From Gammaproteobacteria bacterium RIFCSPHIGHO2_12_FULL_45_12 (lineage in GTDB: Bacteria > Pseudomonadota > Gammaproteobacteria > DSM-16500), in assembly GCA_001801665.1 (NCBI GenBank), contig MGYH01000045.1, forward strand, positions 1-21,983: a stretch of 21,983 nt of DNA, in the 5' to 3' direction. The position numbers and the translations under genes are program-made. The notes below the pieces were generated by a model. The model was not told where the DNA came from and searched no databases. It was given only the letters and a program-made list of their open reading frames with translations. How positions within the stretch are numbered: position 1 is the first letter of the stretch; every line of letters starts with the position of its first letter. Below, in pieces: positions 6,413-13,309 of the stretch.

Positions 6413-7009
6413 TTGAATAAGCAGATCATTCGCCATGCTTTTCGTGAATTACGAAGAGCCATCCCGGAAAATGAACGCAAGCAAGCGACTCAGTTGGCAG
6501 CGGAACGATTAATTGCGCACCCCTTGTTTCAGGAAAGCGGACATATTGCCTGCTATCTTGCTTATGGCAGTGAAATCAGTACAGCGTTAGTGATTGAGGC
6601 AATATGGCAGCAGCATAAAAAGTGTTATTTGCCGACGGTGACCGAGGCTAAGACGCTTGAATATGTGCGATATGCGAGGGATGACAGGCTTGAGGAAAAC
6701 CAATATGGCATTTTGCAGCCAGAGGATGTGACTCATAAGATTTTGCCTCGTGCGCTTGAGTTGGTCATTTTGCCTTTGGTTGCGTTTGATGAAACCGGTA
6801 CGCGGCTGGGAGCAGGGGGCGGGTATTATGATCGCACTTTTGCTTATTTCCACGCCTCACCTGATCGCCGCCCAACTATGATTGGGTTTGCTTATGCCTC
6901 ACAGCAGGCAACTTCGCTGCCAACGGACCCCTGGGATGTGATGATGGATCAAGTGGTGACAGAGCGCGAAGTGATTCGCTGCAAGAAAAATAAAGGTTCT
7001 TGCGAATAA
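6413..7009 (+). CDS. fau: 5-formyltetrahydrofolate cyclo-ligase
   Basis: Uses ATP to convert 5-formyl-THF to 5,10-methenyl-THF in the cytosolic one-carbon pool. At 198 residues it has family length. Motifs: the N-terminal helix NKQIIRHAFRELRRAIPENE; ACYLAYGSEISTALVIEAIW (strand and helix of substrate site); the end of the middle strand with PLVAFDETGTRLGAGGGYYD, the signature for nucleotide and folate binding, followed by RTFAY. The start is a TTG at 6413; there is no in-frame ATG early enough, and a GGAA lies about 12 nt ahead. It is third in the operon with zapA. In many gammaproteobacteria the 6S RNA gene lies between zapA and this gene; here only 6 nt separate them. Confidence 0.93.
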   Translation: MNKQIIRHAFRELRRAIPENERKQATQLAAERLIAHPLFQESGHIACYLAYGSEISTALVIEAIWQQHKKCYLPTVTEAKTLEYVRYARDDRLEENQYGILQPEDVTHKILPRALELVILPLVAFDETGTRLGAGGGYYDRTFAYFHASPDRRPTMIGFAYASQQATSLPTDPWDVMMDQVVTEREVIRCKKNKGSCE

Positions 7010-7067
7010 GCCACCGTTTCAATTAAGCCCCACCAATTTTGGTGGATTACTTTATTCCCATTGATAT

Positions 7068-7115
7068 AAATGTAGGGTGGATTAGACGCGCTTTTTGCGT
7101 CGTAATCCACCAATT
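7068..7115 (+). repeat. REP/MITE-like palindromic unit, copy A
   Basis: 48 bases identical to copy C at 7324-7371. Outer stem GGTGGATTA / TAATCCACC, inner stem GACGC / GCGTC around a T-rich loop, flanked by AAATGTAG and AATT. Confidence 0.85.
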
Positions 7116-7200
7116 GGGGTGGATGACGACCTTTGCTGATTCAAGCTTATTTTATGCTGTCGTCCCGCGGCTTGTCCGGGCTTGTTGCATAAATTCAAAC

Positions 7201-7242
7201 TTGGTGGATTACGGCAAAAAACGCCTAATCCACCCTACATTT
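7201..7242 (-). repeat. REP/MITE-like palindromic unit, copy B (inverted)
   Basis: The same GTAGGGTGGATTA...TAATCCACC unit on the minus strand, with a different inner stem (GGC-gtttttt-GCC in place of GACGC/GCGTC). The loop bases differ but pairing is kept, which suggests selection on the hairpin. Confidence 0.8.
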
Positions 7243-7323
7243 GCTGGCGACAGTAGCATGGGCCCTGCCCGTACATAACAAAAAACTCAAACCGTTCGCC
7301 CCGAGTCCTTTGACAAGCTCATT

Positions 7324-7371
7324 AAATGTAGGGTGGATTAGACGCGCTTTTTGCGTCGTAATCCACCAATT
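7324..7371 (+). repeat. REP/MITE-like palindromic unit, copy C
   Basis: A 48-base exact copy of the unit at 7068-7115, 256 bases further on. Confidence 0.85.
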
Positions 7372-7406
7372 TCGTGGATCGCAGCCAAAGGCACCTAATT
7401 AGCCCT
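7372..7406 (-). repeat. Degenerate palindromic unit, copy D (inverted)
   Basis: Read on the minus strand it begins GTAGGGCTAATTAGGTGCC and ends ATCCACGA. It aligns to copy B with several substitutions and a weakened outer stem, while GCC/GGC pairing stays. Confidence 0.6.
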
Positions 7407-7450
7407 ACCATGTTTAGATTTATGCAACAACGCCCTCTTAAGCCGCCGTT

Positions 7451-10400
7451 TCAATTAAGCCCCAGTTCATCTAGTGCGGTTGCTTTGCGATGGCTTGCGA
7501 TGATCAACCCTAGCAACTCACGAATGGCAATAAAAAACATGGTGTAATCAACGTCAATGCAGCCATATAACAGGGTGAGCAAGCTTTCCCATCGTGTGAG
7601 TGCGTCCTTGTTTTTGCTAACCCAGATATCAATTAATTCCTTTGATGTCATTCCATTTTTATCTTCTTTCAAAATGGCAATGGTTAATTCGCGCTGTGAA
7701 ATATCAAGCTCATCCCGCAAGGTTAAACGTGCCATCACGTTCCAGTGGCCCTCGCGCGTGTCATTCAAAATTTTATCGCGAAACCAGAGGAGGTTCACAC
7801 GATCACCCGCATGAAAGTAAACCTCCGCAGTTTTAATTAAATCAAATTGATGGTCGGTCGCAACAGAGATAATGTTTAAGTTTGCATAGATTGCGCGAAA
7901 AGTCGCAATGCGCCGCGCGGAATGTTTGGGGAGGCCAGCGTGAACAAACTGGGTAACTAAGTTTGTTAAATAGTCCTTTGTTTTACCCCCCATGAGTTGC
8001 GGCAAGCGTTTTTCCAGAATCATAAGACGTTTTGAATAGTGTGCAATTAAACGCGTTAAATCACCCTTCATGTGCGAGCTTCGCAAAAACCATCGGGTGG
8101 AGAGGCTGATCAGGTTTCTCACATTAAAAAGCATGTCAAATTGGTCTTTAGCTGAAATTTTAAAGTCGAGAGATTCAATGACTTGTCTGATCGCCGCACT
8201 GTCAAAGATGTGGGATGAAACAAAATACGCTTTAATAATTTCGTGTATGGATGCGCCGGTTTCGGTTTGCATGCGATAAATAAAAGTAATCCCCATTTCA
8301 TTGACAACACGATTGCTCAATTCGGTCGCAATAATGTTTCGATGCAGTAAATGGTCTGAAATGTCAGTTTGAAATTTAGAGCGAATGGCTTGCGGAAAAG
8401 CAAACGCTGCCTCTGACCTCAATAAGACATGTTCTGGCAAGGCAGAATTCAGAATTTCACGCTTGACATAAATCTTGGTGTAGGCCAGCAGTACGGCCAG
8501 CTCAGGGCGCGTTAGGCCTTTTTTTTCAGCTTTTCGTTCAATCAATTGTTTTTCAGTGGGTAAGTGTTCAACGTGACGGTTAAGAATGCCATTGCTAGTT
8601 AGTTCTTTTAAATAACTTCGATGTAATTCCAGATTATTGGCCGCATGATAGGCAGAGAAACTCATTACCCATGCTTGCAGGTAATTATCATTTAAGACCA
8701 GCTCAGCCACCTCGCTGGTCAGTGATGCTAGAAAAGTATTTCGTTTGCTGTCAGCCAGTTTTCCGGTTTGTATGGCGTGATGCAGCAAAATTTTCAGGTT
8801 CACTTCATGGTCTGAACAATCAACGCCGGCAGAGTTATCGATGAAATCGGTGTTGATCAGGCCGCCTTTTAAGGCAAATTCAATTCTGCCAAGTTGTGTA
8901 AAGCCCAGGTTTCCACCTTCCCCCACCACTTTACAGCGCAATTCGTCGCCATTGACGCGGCAATAGTCATTGGTCCGGTCACCCACATCAGCGTCTGACT
9001 CTGTGCGTGCTTTGACATAAGTGCCAATGCCGCCATTAAAAAGCAAGTCAACAGGTGCTTTAAGAAGCGCGCAAATTAAGGCGTTGGGGGTTAATGAGTT
9101 GTCAGATATAGCCAACGCTTTTTTAATTTCGGGAGACAATGCAATGGATTTGCTGCTGCGCTTAAACACGCCCCCGCCTTTTGAGATGAGCGATACATTG
9201 TAATCCTCCCAAGATGAGCGGGCCAGTTTAAATAGTCGGGCGCGCTCCTTGAATGAAACCGCCGGATTGGGATTGGGATCAATGAAAATGTGTCGATGAT
9301 CAAAGGCACCAATTAATTGCAGTCGTTTTGAGTATAACAAGCCGTTGCCAAAGACATCGCCGCTCATGTCGCCAATGCCAACAACCGAGATGGAGGATTG
9401 GAGAATATTAATATTTAATTCACGAAAGTGGCGTTTAATGGATTCCCATGCGCCGCGTGCGGTGATGCCAATTTTTTTGTGATCATAGCCGTCTGTGCCG
9501 CCTGAGGCGAAAGCGTCACCCAGCCAAAATTGGTAATCATGCGCGATATGATTGGCGATATCTGAAAAGGTTGCCGTGCCTTTATCTGCCGCAACGACCA
9601 GATAAGAATCGGGGTCATCTAGGCAGACCACATTTTTAGGGCGAATCATTTTTTTGTTTTTTATATTATCGGTTAAATCAAGCAAGCCAGAAATAAAAGC
9701 GGTGTAGCAAGCAATCACCTCAGCTTGTGTTGACTCATGGGATGCAGGCTGCGGCAGCATTTTTAAGACAAAGCCACCCTTTGCTCCGGAGGGGACAATG
9801 ACAGCATTTTTAACTTTTTGTGCTTTCATTAATCCTAACACTTCAGTACGAAAATCCTCTTTTCTATCGGACCAGCGAATGCCGCCACGCGCAATCTTGT
9901 CGCCGCGTAAATGAATGCCTTCAAAGCGGGGTGAATAAACAAAAATTTCATACAGTGGCAGTGGAAGCCTTAAATCCGGAACGGCGTCGGAGTTTAGCTT
10001 AAAGGCAAGATAGGGTTTGGGTAGGTTATTTTTGGTGGTTTGAAAGTAATTGGTGCGTAGTGTGGCCTTGATTAAATCAAGCAGGCGTAAAATAATGCGC
10101 TCTTCATCCAAGCTTGAAACCGCATCGAGTGCCTGAATGATGCTGTGTTCAAGATCAGAAGCTGAGGCGGCGGCACCTGATTGTCTGGGGTTATGCAGCG
10201 TAAAAAATAGATCGAAGAGGGATCTTGCAATGGAGGGGTGCTGGCATAGCGCATTCTCAATGTACACTTGACTAAAATGAAACTCGGCTTGATGTAAATA
10301 TCTCGCATAAGCACGTAATACCATGGCTTCACGCGCGGCAAGGCCAGCACCCAAGATTAATTTGTTAAAGCCATCGTTTTCCGCTAATCCAGTCGCCACT

Positions 10401-10846
10401 TGTGTAAACGCATCTTCAAATAAACGTTTAGCGATGTCGAGATCAAAATGACCCCCCGCATATTTGACGGAAAAATCGCTTATCCAGATGGTTTTCTTGG
10501 CCGACAGTTGTATGCTGTGCAGCGTTTCATCATAAACCTGTAGGTTGAAATTTTCTAAAATAGGCAAGATGGTGTAAAGCGGCGTGGATTTGTCTAGTTG
10601 AAATAGTCGCAAATGCAGGGGGTAATCTGTTTTTCCCTGCTGATAATAAAAAAGGGTCTTTAAAGGGTCAGCGTCAGAAAGCGTATCCATGTGAGCGATA
10701 TCGTTGACAGCTAGAGCTGGCGTGCACTTGTTCTTGTAGCTGGCGAGAAAAGCAGCGCTATATTTTTCAAATAAAAGGCTAGCCTTTTTTTCTGTGTGCT
10801 GACGAGTGAGTCTCTGTTTAAGCTTATCTTTCCATGTAAGCGTCAT
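7451..10846 (-). CDS. NAD-dependent glutamate dehydrogenase, compact form
   Basis: Oxidises glutamate to 2-oxoglutarate and ammonia with NAD (large bacterial GDH family, Bac_GDH). The core is unmistakable: SPRFEGIHLRGDKIARGGIR then WSDRKEDFRTEVLGLMKAQ and SGAKGGFVLK (about residues 305-362, substrate site); VVGIGDMSGDVFGNGLL (about 488-504, dinucleotide-binding); and FNGGIGTYVKAR. The full-size family has about 1600 residues; this one has 1131 and starts where relatives are near residue 490, so the long N-terminal ACT-like region is absent. I see no upstream remnant of it: two small genes lie directly before. The ATG at 10846 has AAAGGA about 6 nt ahead, better placed than the ATG at 10852. 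The last codons lie in the 25-bp repeat described at 7008-7464, so the C-terminus may have been altered by that insertion. Confidence 0.92.
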   Translation of the reverse strand: MTLTWKDKLKQRLTRQHTEKKASLLFEKYSAAFLASYKNKCTPALAVNDIAHMDTLSDADPLKTLFYYQQGKTDYPLHLRLFQLDKSTPLYTILPILENFNLQVYDETLHSIQLSAKKTIWISDFSVKYAGGHFDLDIAKRLFEDAFTQVATGLAENDGFNKLILGAGLAAREAMVLRAYARYLHQAEFHFSQVYIENALCQHPSIARSLFDLFFTLHNPRQSGAAASASDLEHSIIQALDAVSSLDEERIILRLLDLIKATLRTNYFQTTKNNLPKPYLAFKLNSDAVPDLRLPLPLYEIFVYSPRFEGIHLRGDKIARGGIRWSDRKEDFRTEVLGLMKAQKVKNAVIVPSGAKGGFVLKMLPQPASHESTQAEVIACYTAFISGLLDLTDNIKNKKMIRPKNVVCLDDPDSYLVVAADKGTATFSDIANHIAHDYQFWLGDAFASGGTDGYDHKKIGITARGAWESIKRHFRELNINILQSSISVVGIGDMSGDVFGNGLLYSKRLQLIGAFDHRHIFIDPNPNPAVSFKERARLFKLARSSWEDYNVSLISKGGGVFKRSSKSIALSPEIKKALAISDNSLTPNALICALLKAPVDLLFNGGIGTYVKARTESDADVGDRTNDYCRVNGDELRCKVVGEGGNLGFTQLGRIEFALKGGLINTDFIDNSAGVDCSDHEVNLKILLHHAIQTGKLADSKRNTFLASLTSEVAELVLNDNYLQAWVMSFSAYHAANNLELHRSYLKELTSNGILNRHVEHLPTEKQLIERKAEKKGLTRPELAVLLAYTKIYVKREILNSALPEHVLLRSEAAFAFPQAIRSKFQTDISDHLLHRNIIATELSNRVVNEMGITFIYRMQTETGASIHEIIKAYFVSSHIFDSAAIRQVIESLDFKISAKDQFDMLFNVRNLISLSTRWFLRSSHMKGDLTRLIAHYSKRLMILEKRLPQLMGGKTKDYLTNLVTQFVHAGLPKHSARRIATFRAIYANLNIISVATDHQFDLIKTAEVYFHAGDRVNLLWFRDKILNDTREGHWNVMARLTLRDELDISQRELTIAILKEDKNGMTSKELIDIWVSKNKDALTRWESLLTLLYGCIDVDYTMFFIAIRELLGLIIASHRKATALDELGLN

Positions 10847-10863
10847 AAGCATCCTTTGCTTGA

Positions 10864-11097
10864 TTAGAGTTCCGTCCAGTGATCCGCGTCAATGGTTACG
10901 CCGGATTGCTGGCGGGATTTGATGTTCTTTTTACGGGGGAAAAGTTTTTCACGAATTTTTACAACGGCGAATAAGATGAATCCGACAATGGCGCCAAAAA
11001 TGAATAAGTAAACCAGTAACATGATGCCGAAGATAAAAGCAACCACTGCAATGCCAGCAAAAACAAAAGGAAGAAGTTTGCTCAAAATGCGTTGCAT
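10864..11097 (-). CDS. Small membrane protein of unknown function
   Basis: 77 residues. Two adjacent hydrophobic segments (about 9-30, LPFVFAGIAVVAFIFGIMLL, and 31-47, VYLFIFGAIVGFILFAVV) form a hairpin or one long helix, followed by a basic patch (KIREKLFPRKKNIKSR), as expected for the cytoplasmic side, and a polar tail. No family is recognised. It begins 2 nt after the stop of the 68-residue gene and ends 17 nt before the dehydrogenase start, so the three are probably one operon. Confidence 0.6.
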   Translation of the reverse strand: MQRILSKLLPFVFAGIAVVAFIFGIMLLVYLFIFGAIVGFILFAVVKIREKLFPRKKNIKSRQQSGVTIDADHWTEL

Positions 11098-11099
11098 AG

Positions 11100-11306
11100 C
11101 TAGTTATCCTGAAAATTTTCCCAAAGATGCGTTTCGGGTTTGGGTTGATGGGTGGCCTGATCGCGTAAGGTGTACAGTCGGTCATATTTTTCTTTTTCGC
11201 GGCGTTGTGAGGCGGATAAAGCAGGGTGTTCGCGATCAAACTGCTTGAGAAACGTATCAAGCTTGCTCGTATAATACGTTAGGTTGAAAAATTCTCTTAA
11301 GTTCAT
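11100..11306 (-). CDS. Small conserved-looking hypothetical protein (possibly CBU_0585-like)
   Basis: 68 residues, soluble and highly charged: MNLREFFNLTYYTSKLDTFL, then KQFDREHPALSASQRREKEK, then a tail ending WENFQDN. The middle ('FD..HP.LS.SQ..E..KY.R...LRD') resembles the small Coxiella/Legionella family annotated as CBU_0585-like; this is recalled from memory, not searched. It has an ATG with AGGCAGGTG some 10 nt upstream and a -10 box (TATAAT, minus strand, 11340-11345). It is the first gene of the group leading to the dehydrogenase. Confidence 0.6.
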   Translation of the reverse strand: MNLREFFNLTYYTSKLDTFLKQFDREHPALSASQRREKEKYDRLYTLRDQATHQPKPETHLWENFQDN

Positions 11307-11339
11307 TGGGCGACACCTGCCTTGCTGCTTTTAAATGAT

Positions 11340-11345
11340 ATTATA
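11340..11345 (-). promoter_or_regulatory. Candidate -10 box for the small-gene/GDH operon
   Basis: A perfect TATAAT on the minus strand, 34 nt before the start of the 68-residue gene. The -35 region at 16-18 nt spacing has no good match to TTGACA, so the assignment is tentative. Confidence 0.4.
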
Positions 11346-11447
11346 TCGGTTTAGTATAGCATAAACATTTACATCTCCATGCAAATTTAGTAACGTGAGA
11401 CTTGGTGATTGTGCATAAATTCTGCAACACCATTCAATGGAGATGTA

Positions 11448-12968
11448 ATGAAATTATTTAAACTGCTCGCAATAACATGGATTGTGTGTTGCCTTAGTAG
11501 TGTTGCGTTTCCAAAGCATAAAAAACAAGCACATTCGCCGACTCGCGCGCCCATTAAAAAACGCGTCGTTGTGCCAGTTCTATATGGCGCGACTAGGCTA
11601 AATGGCGAGATTAATCGGCTGATTGGTGCCGCTAATACCAAAGCTAAAATCACCGTCTACGTGAAATCCATGCAATATGGGGACAATTTGTTTGTCCGTA
11701 ATATTAATGTGCCCTTCACGCCAGCCAGCACGCTGAAATTATTGACAGCGGAAGCTGGATTGCTTTATTTGGGGCCAAATTATCGTTTTCCCACGCAGCT
11801 ATTAACGGATGCGAGTAGTGTGCGTAATGGCGTGCTGCATGGCAATCTTTACATTGTGCTAAGTGGGGACCCCACATTGACCTATGAAGATTTGCTGGAC
11901 ATGATGACGCATTTGCAAGAAATGGGGGTGAGGGCGATTTCAGGCAATGTGAATATTGACAACACGGCTTATGACCAGCGGTTTTATGGGCCAGGCTGGG
12001 ACGGTAAAGATAAAAGCTATTGTTATGCGGCGCCAATTAGTGCCAGCATCATTAATCACAATTGCATTTCATTCAGTATGCAGCCAGCGAAACAGTCAGG
12101 AAGCAGAGCGCAGGTAGTGACGTCCTCCAAATATTTTTATCCCAAAATTAATAATTTCGTCGTGACGAAGAAAAAAGGCACATGCAATATGCGTTTAAGT
12201 GCCAATCCAGGTAGCAGCATTTCAATTGAAGGTTGTGTGTCCAAAGGTCAATATGCATCGGGTGTGAGCTATGTGGTGACAGATGTGCCGGACTATAATC
12301 GCGCCCTGTTTAAAAGTTTGCTGGATAGGATGGCCATTTCTGTTTATGGGCGTGTCACGTTTGGTTCGGCGGATAGACAGTTGTCATTAATCAGCCAGCA
12401 CGAATCAGAACCCTTGCAAGTGTTGGTGAATGAGATGTTAAAGAAGTCAGATAACATCATTGCGGGAGCCTTATTTAAAAAAATTGGGCAAAAGTATACG
12501 CGGCAGCCAGGCAGTTGGGAAAATGGCAGTTTGGCGGTGTCACGAATTTTGGCTAAAAATGCACAAGTTAATATCGCAGGGTTACGAGTGCTGGATGGCT
12601 CCGGGTTGTCCTCGGATAATCTTGCCACCGCAGCCCAGATGATGCGGGTGCTGGAGTTTGCCTATCATCACGATTTGATCAGCGAGCATTTTGTCTCTGC
12701 CTTACCCATTTCAGGCGTTGACGGTACATTGAAGCACCGCATGCAAAATATCATTCGTAAAGTTCGCGCAAAAACGGGCACCATCTCAGGGGTGGTCAGT
12801 CTCGCGGGTTATGTGACAAGCAAAAACAAAGAGCCTTTGGGGTTTGTGATTATGATTAATGGCAATAAAGGGCTAGGTTGGCAATATAAGGCATTGGAAG
12901 ATAAAATTGTAACAGCGTTAACGCGATACGCGCGTACCAATAATCAGGGCGCGACGCGTGTTGGCTAG
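11448..12968 (+). CDS. dacB: D-alanyl-D-alanine carboxypeptidase/endopeptidase (PBP4, DacB)
   Basis: Periplasmic class-C penicillin-binding protein (peptidase family S13) that trims stem peptides and cuts cross-links in peptidoglycan. 506 residues. The N-terminus MKLFKLLAITWIVCCLSSVA is a Sec signal. The three active-site motifs are present and in order: SxxK at Ser94-Lys97 (TPASTLK), SxN at Ser334-Asn336 (KKSDN), and KTG at Lys442-Gly444 (RAKTGTISG). LDGSGLSSDN near 383-392 is also typical. The ATG at 11448 has GGAG 5 nt ahead; an upstream ATG-like start would add residues outside the signal. The gene is divergent from the small-gene/GDH operon. Confidence 0.95.
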   Translation: MKLFKLLAITWIVCCLSSVAFPKHKKQAHSPTRAPIKKRVVVPVLYGATRLNGEINRLIGAANTKAKITVYVKSMQYGDNLFVRNINVPFTPASTLKLLTAEAGLLYLGPNYRFPTQLLTDASSVRNGVLHGNLYIVLSGDPTLTYEDLLDMMTHLQEMGVRAISGNVNIDNTAYDQRFYGPGWDGKDKSYCYAAPISASIINHNCISFSMQPAKQSGSRAQVVTSSKYFYPKINNFVVTKKKGTCNMRLSANPGSSISIEGCVSKGQYASGVSYVVTDVPDYNRALFKSLLDRMAISVYGRVTFGSADRQLSLISQHESEPLQVLVNEMLKKSDNIIAGALFKKIGQKYTRQPGSWENGSLAVSRILAKNAQVNIAGLRVLDGSGLSSDNLATAAQMMRVLEFAYHHDLISEHFVSALPISGVDGTLKHRMQNIIRKVRAKTGTISGVVSLAGYVTSKNKEPLGFVIMINGNKGLGWQYKALEDKIVTALTRYARTNNQGATRVG

Positions 12969-13010
12969 CATTAAATGAGCATAGGTGAAATCTTAATCAT
13001 TTTACAGCCA

Positions 13011-13032
13011 TTCCCGCTAAAGAACGCGGGAA
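13011..13032 (+). repeat. Palindrome downstream of dacB
   Basis: TTCCCGC (13011-13017) and GCGGGAA (13026-13032) with an 8-base loop. It could act as a hairpin at the dacB 3' end, but no T-run follows. The 'ATTCCCGC...GCGGGAA' form is a common type of dispersed repeat. Confidence 0.55.
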
Positions 13033-13081
13033 GGCTTCCTTGTTTCTATGCTGCGCAAAAGCCAAGCTTTTGCTTGCACCA

Positions 13082-13110
13082 AAAGGGGGAGAACCGCGAT
13101 CTCCCCCTTT
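13082..13110 (+). terminator. Strong hairpin, possible terminator or repeat stem
   Basis: AAAGGGGGAG (13082-13091) pairs perfectly with CTCCCCCTTT (13101-13110) around AACCGCGAT. This 10-bp GC-rich stem with A before and T after is terminator-like for both strands. It overlaps the start of the 53-bp repeat. Confidence 0.5.
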
Positions 13111-13148
13111 GGAATCCCCCATCGCGACATGGAGAGCGGGAATCGCTG
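13096..13148 (+). repeat. 53-bp repeat, left copy (upstream of fic)
   Basis: 51 of 53 bases match 14933-14985 in the same orientation; the last 43 bases (13106-13148, starting CCTTTGGAATCCCCCATCGC) are identical. Together the copies bracket the Fic-domain gene. Confidence 0.85.
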
Positions 13149-13222
13149 ATCATTTTATCCAACGCGGCTATTATCAAGAATGATCGTGTTGGCATTTTAC
13201 TCGCTTGACTAAACGCTAAAAT

Positions 13223-13291
13223 CAAGTAATCATATGCATTAAAGACAAGTAATTTTATACATTATTTCCAAGTAATTAAATTACATAAGAT
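13223..13291 (+). promoter_or_regulatory. Three 23-bp direct repeats before the fic gene
   Basis: CAAGTAAT begins at 13223, 13246 and 13269, an exact 23-bp period. After it the units share an AT-rich core (CATATGCATTA, TTTATACATTA, TAAATTACATA). The array ends 19 bases before the start codon and probably overlaps the promoter. Being about two helical turns apart, the units face one side of the DNA. The likely binder is the AbiEi-like N-terminal domain of the gene itself; this is an inference. Confidence 0.7.
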
Positions 13292-13309
13292 CAAAGAGAT
13301 AGGTAAAAC

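Larger units (their letters stand above)
7178..7435. mobile_element. Possible MITE with inverted ends inside the repeat cluster
   Basis: 7184-7204 (GTTGCATAAATTCAAACTTGG apart from its last base) and the reverse complement of 7408-7428 match at 18 of 21 positions. The match extends outward as GGGC(G)TTGTTGC on both sides. The ends resemble terminal repeats of IS903-group elements (GGCTTTGTTGAATAAATC). No transposase is encoded within and I see no clear target-site duplication. Confidence 0.45.
7008..7464. repeat. Palindromic repeat cluster framed by a 25-bp direct repeat
   Basis: The intergenic DNA between fau and the glutamate dehydrogenase gene has no credible gene. A 25-bp direct repeat frames it: 7008-7032 and 7440-7464 (AAGCC, A or G, then CCGTTTCAATTAAGCCCCA; 24/25 identical). 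The right copy contains the last codons and stop of the dehydrogenase gene, the left copy the stop of fau. Inside are four or more copies of a palindromic unit and a pair of inverted ends, listed separately. Partial pieces of the unit also lie at 7034-7050 and 7113-7124. Confidence 0.8.

Noticed and set aside
7039..7278. Plus-strand open frame across the repeat cluster
   Set aside because: It runs through the palindromic units and has no family features; it is a by-product of the repeats.
7068..7371. CRISPR-like spaced repeats
   Set aside because: Only two identical units 256 bases apart plus inverted copies; no regular spacers and no cas genes.
12975..13208. Open frame downstream of dacB
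   Set aside because: It overlaps hairpins and the 53-bp repeat, has no convincing ribosome site and no recognisable protein pattern.
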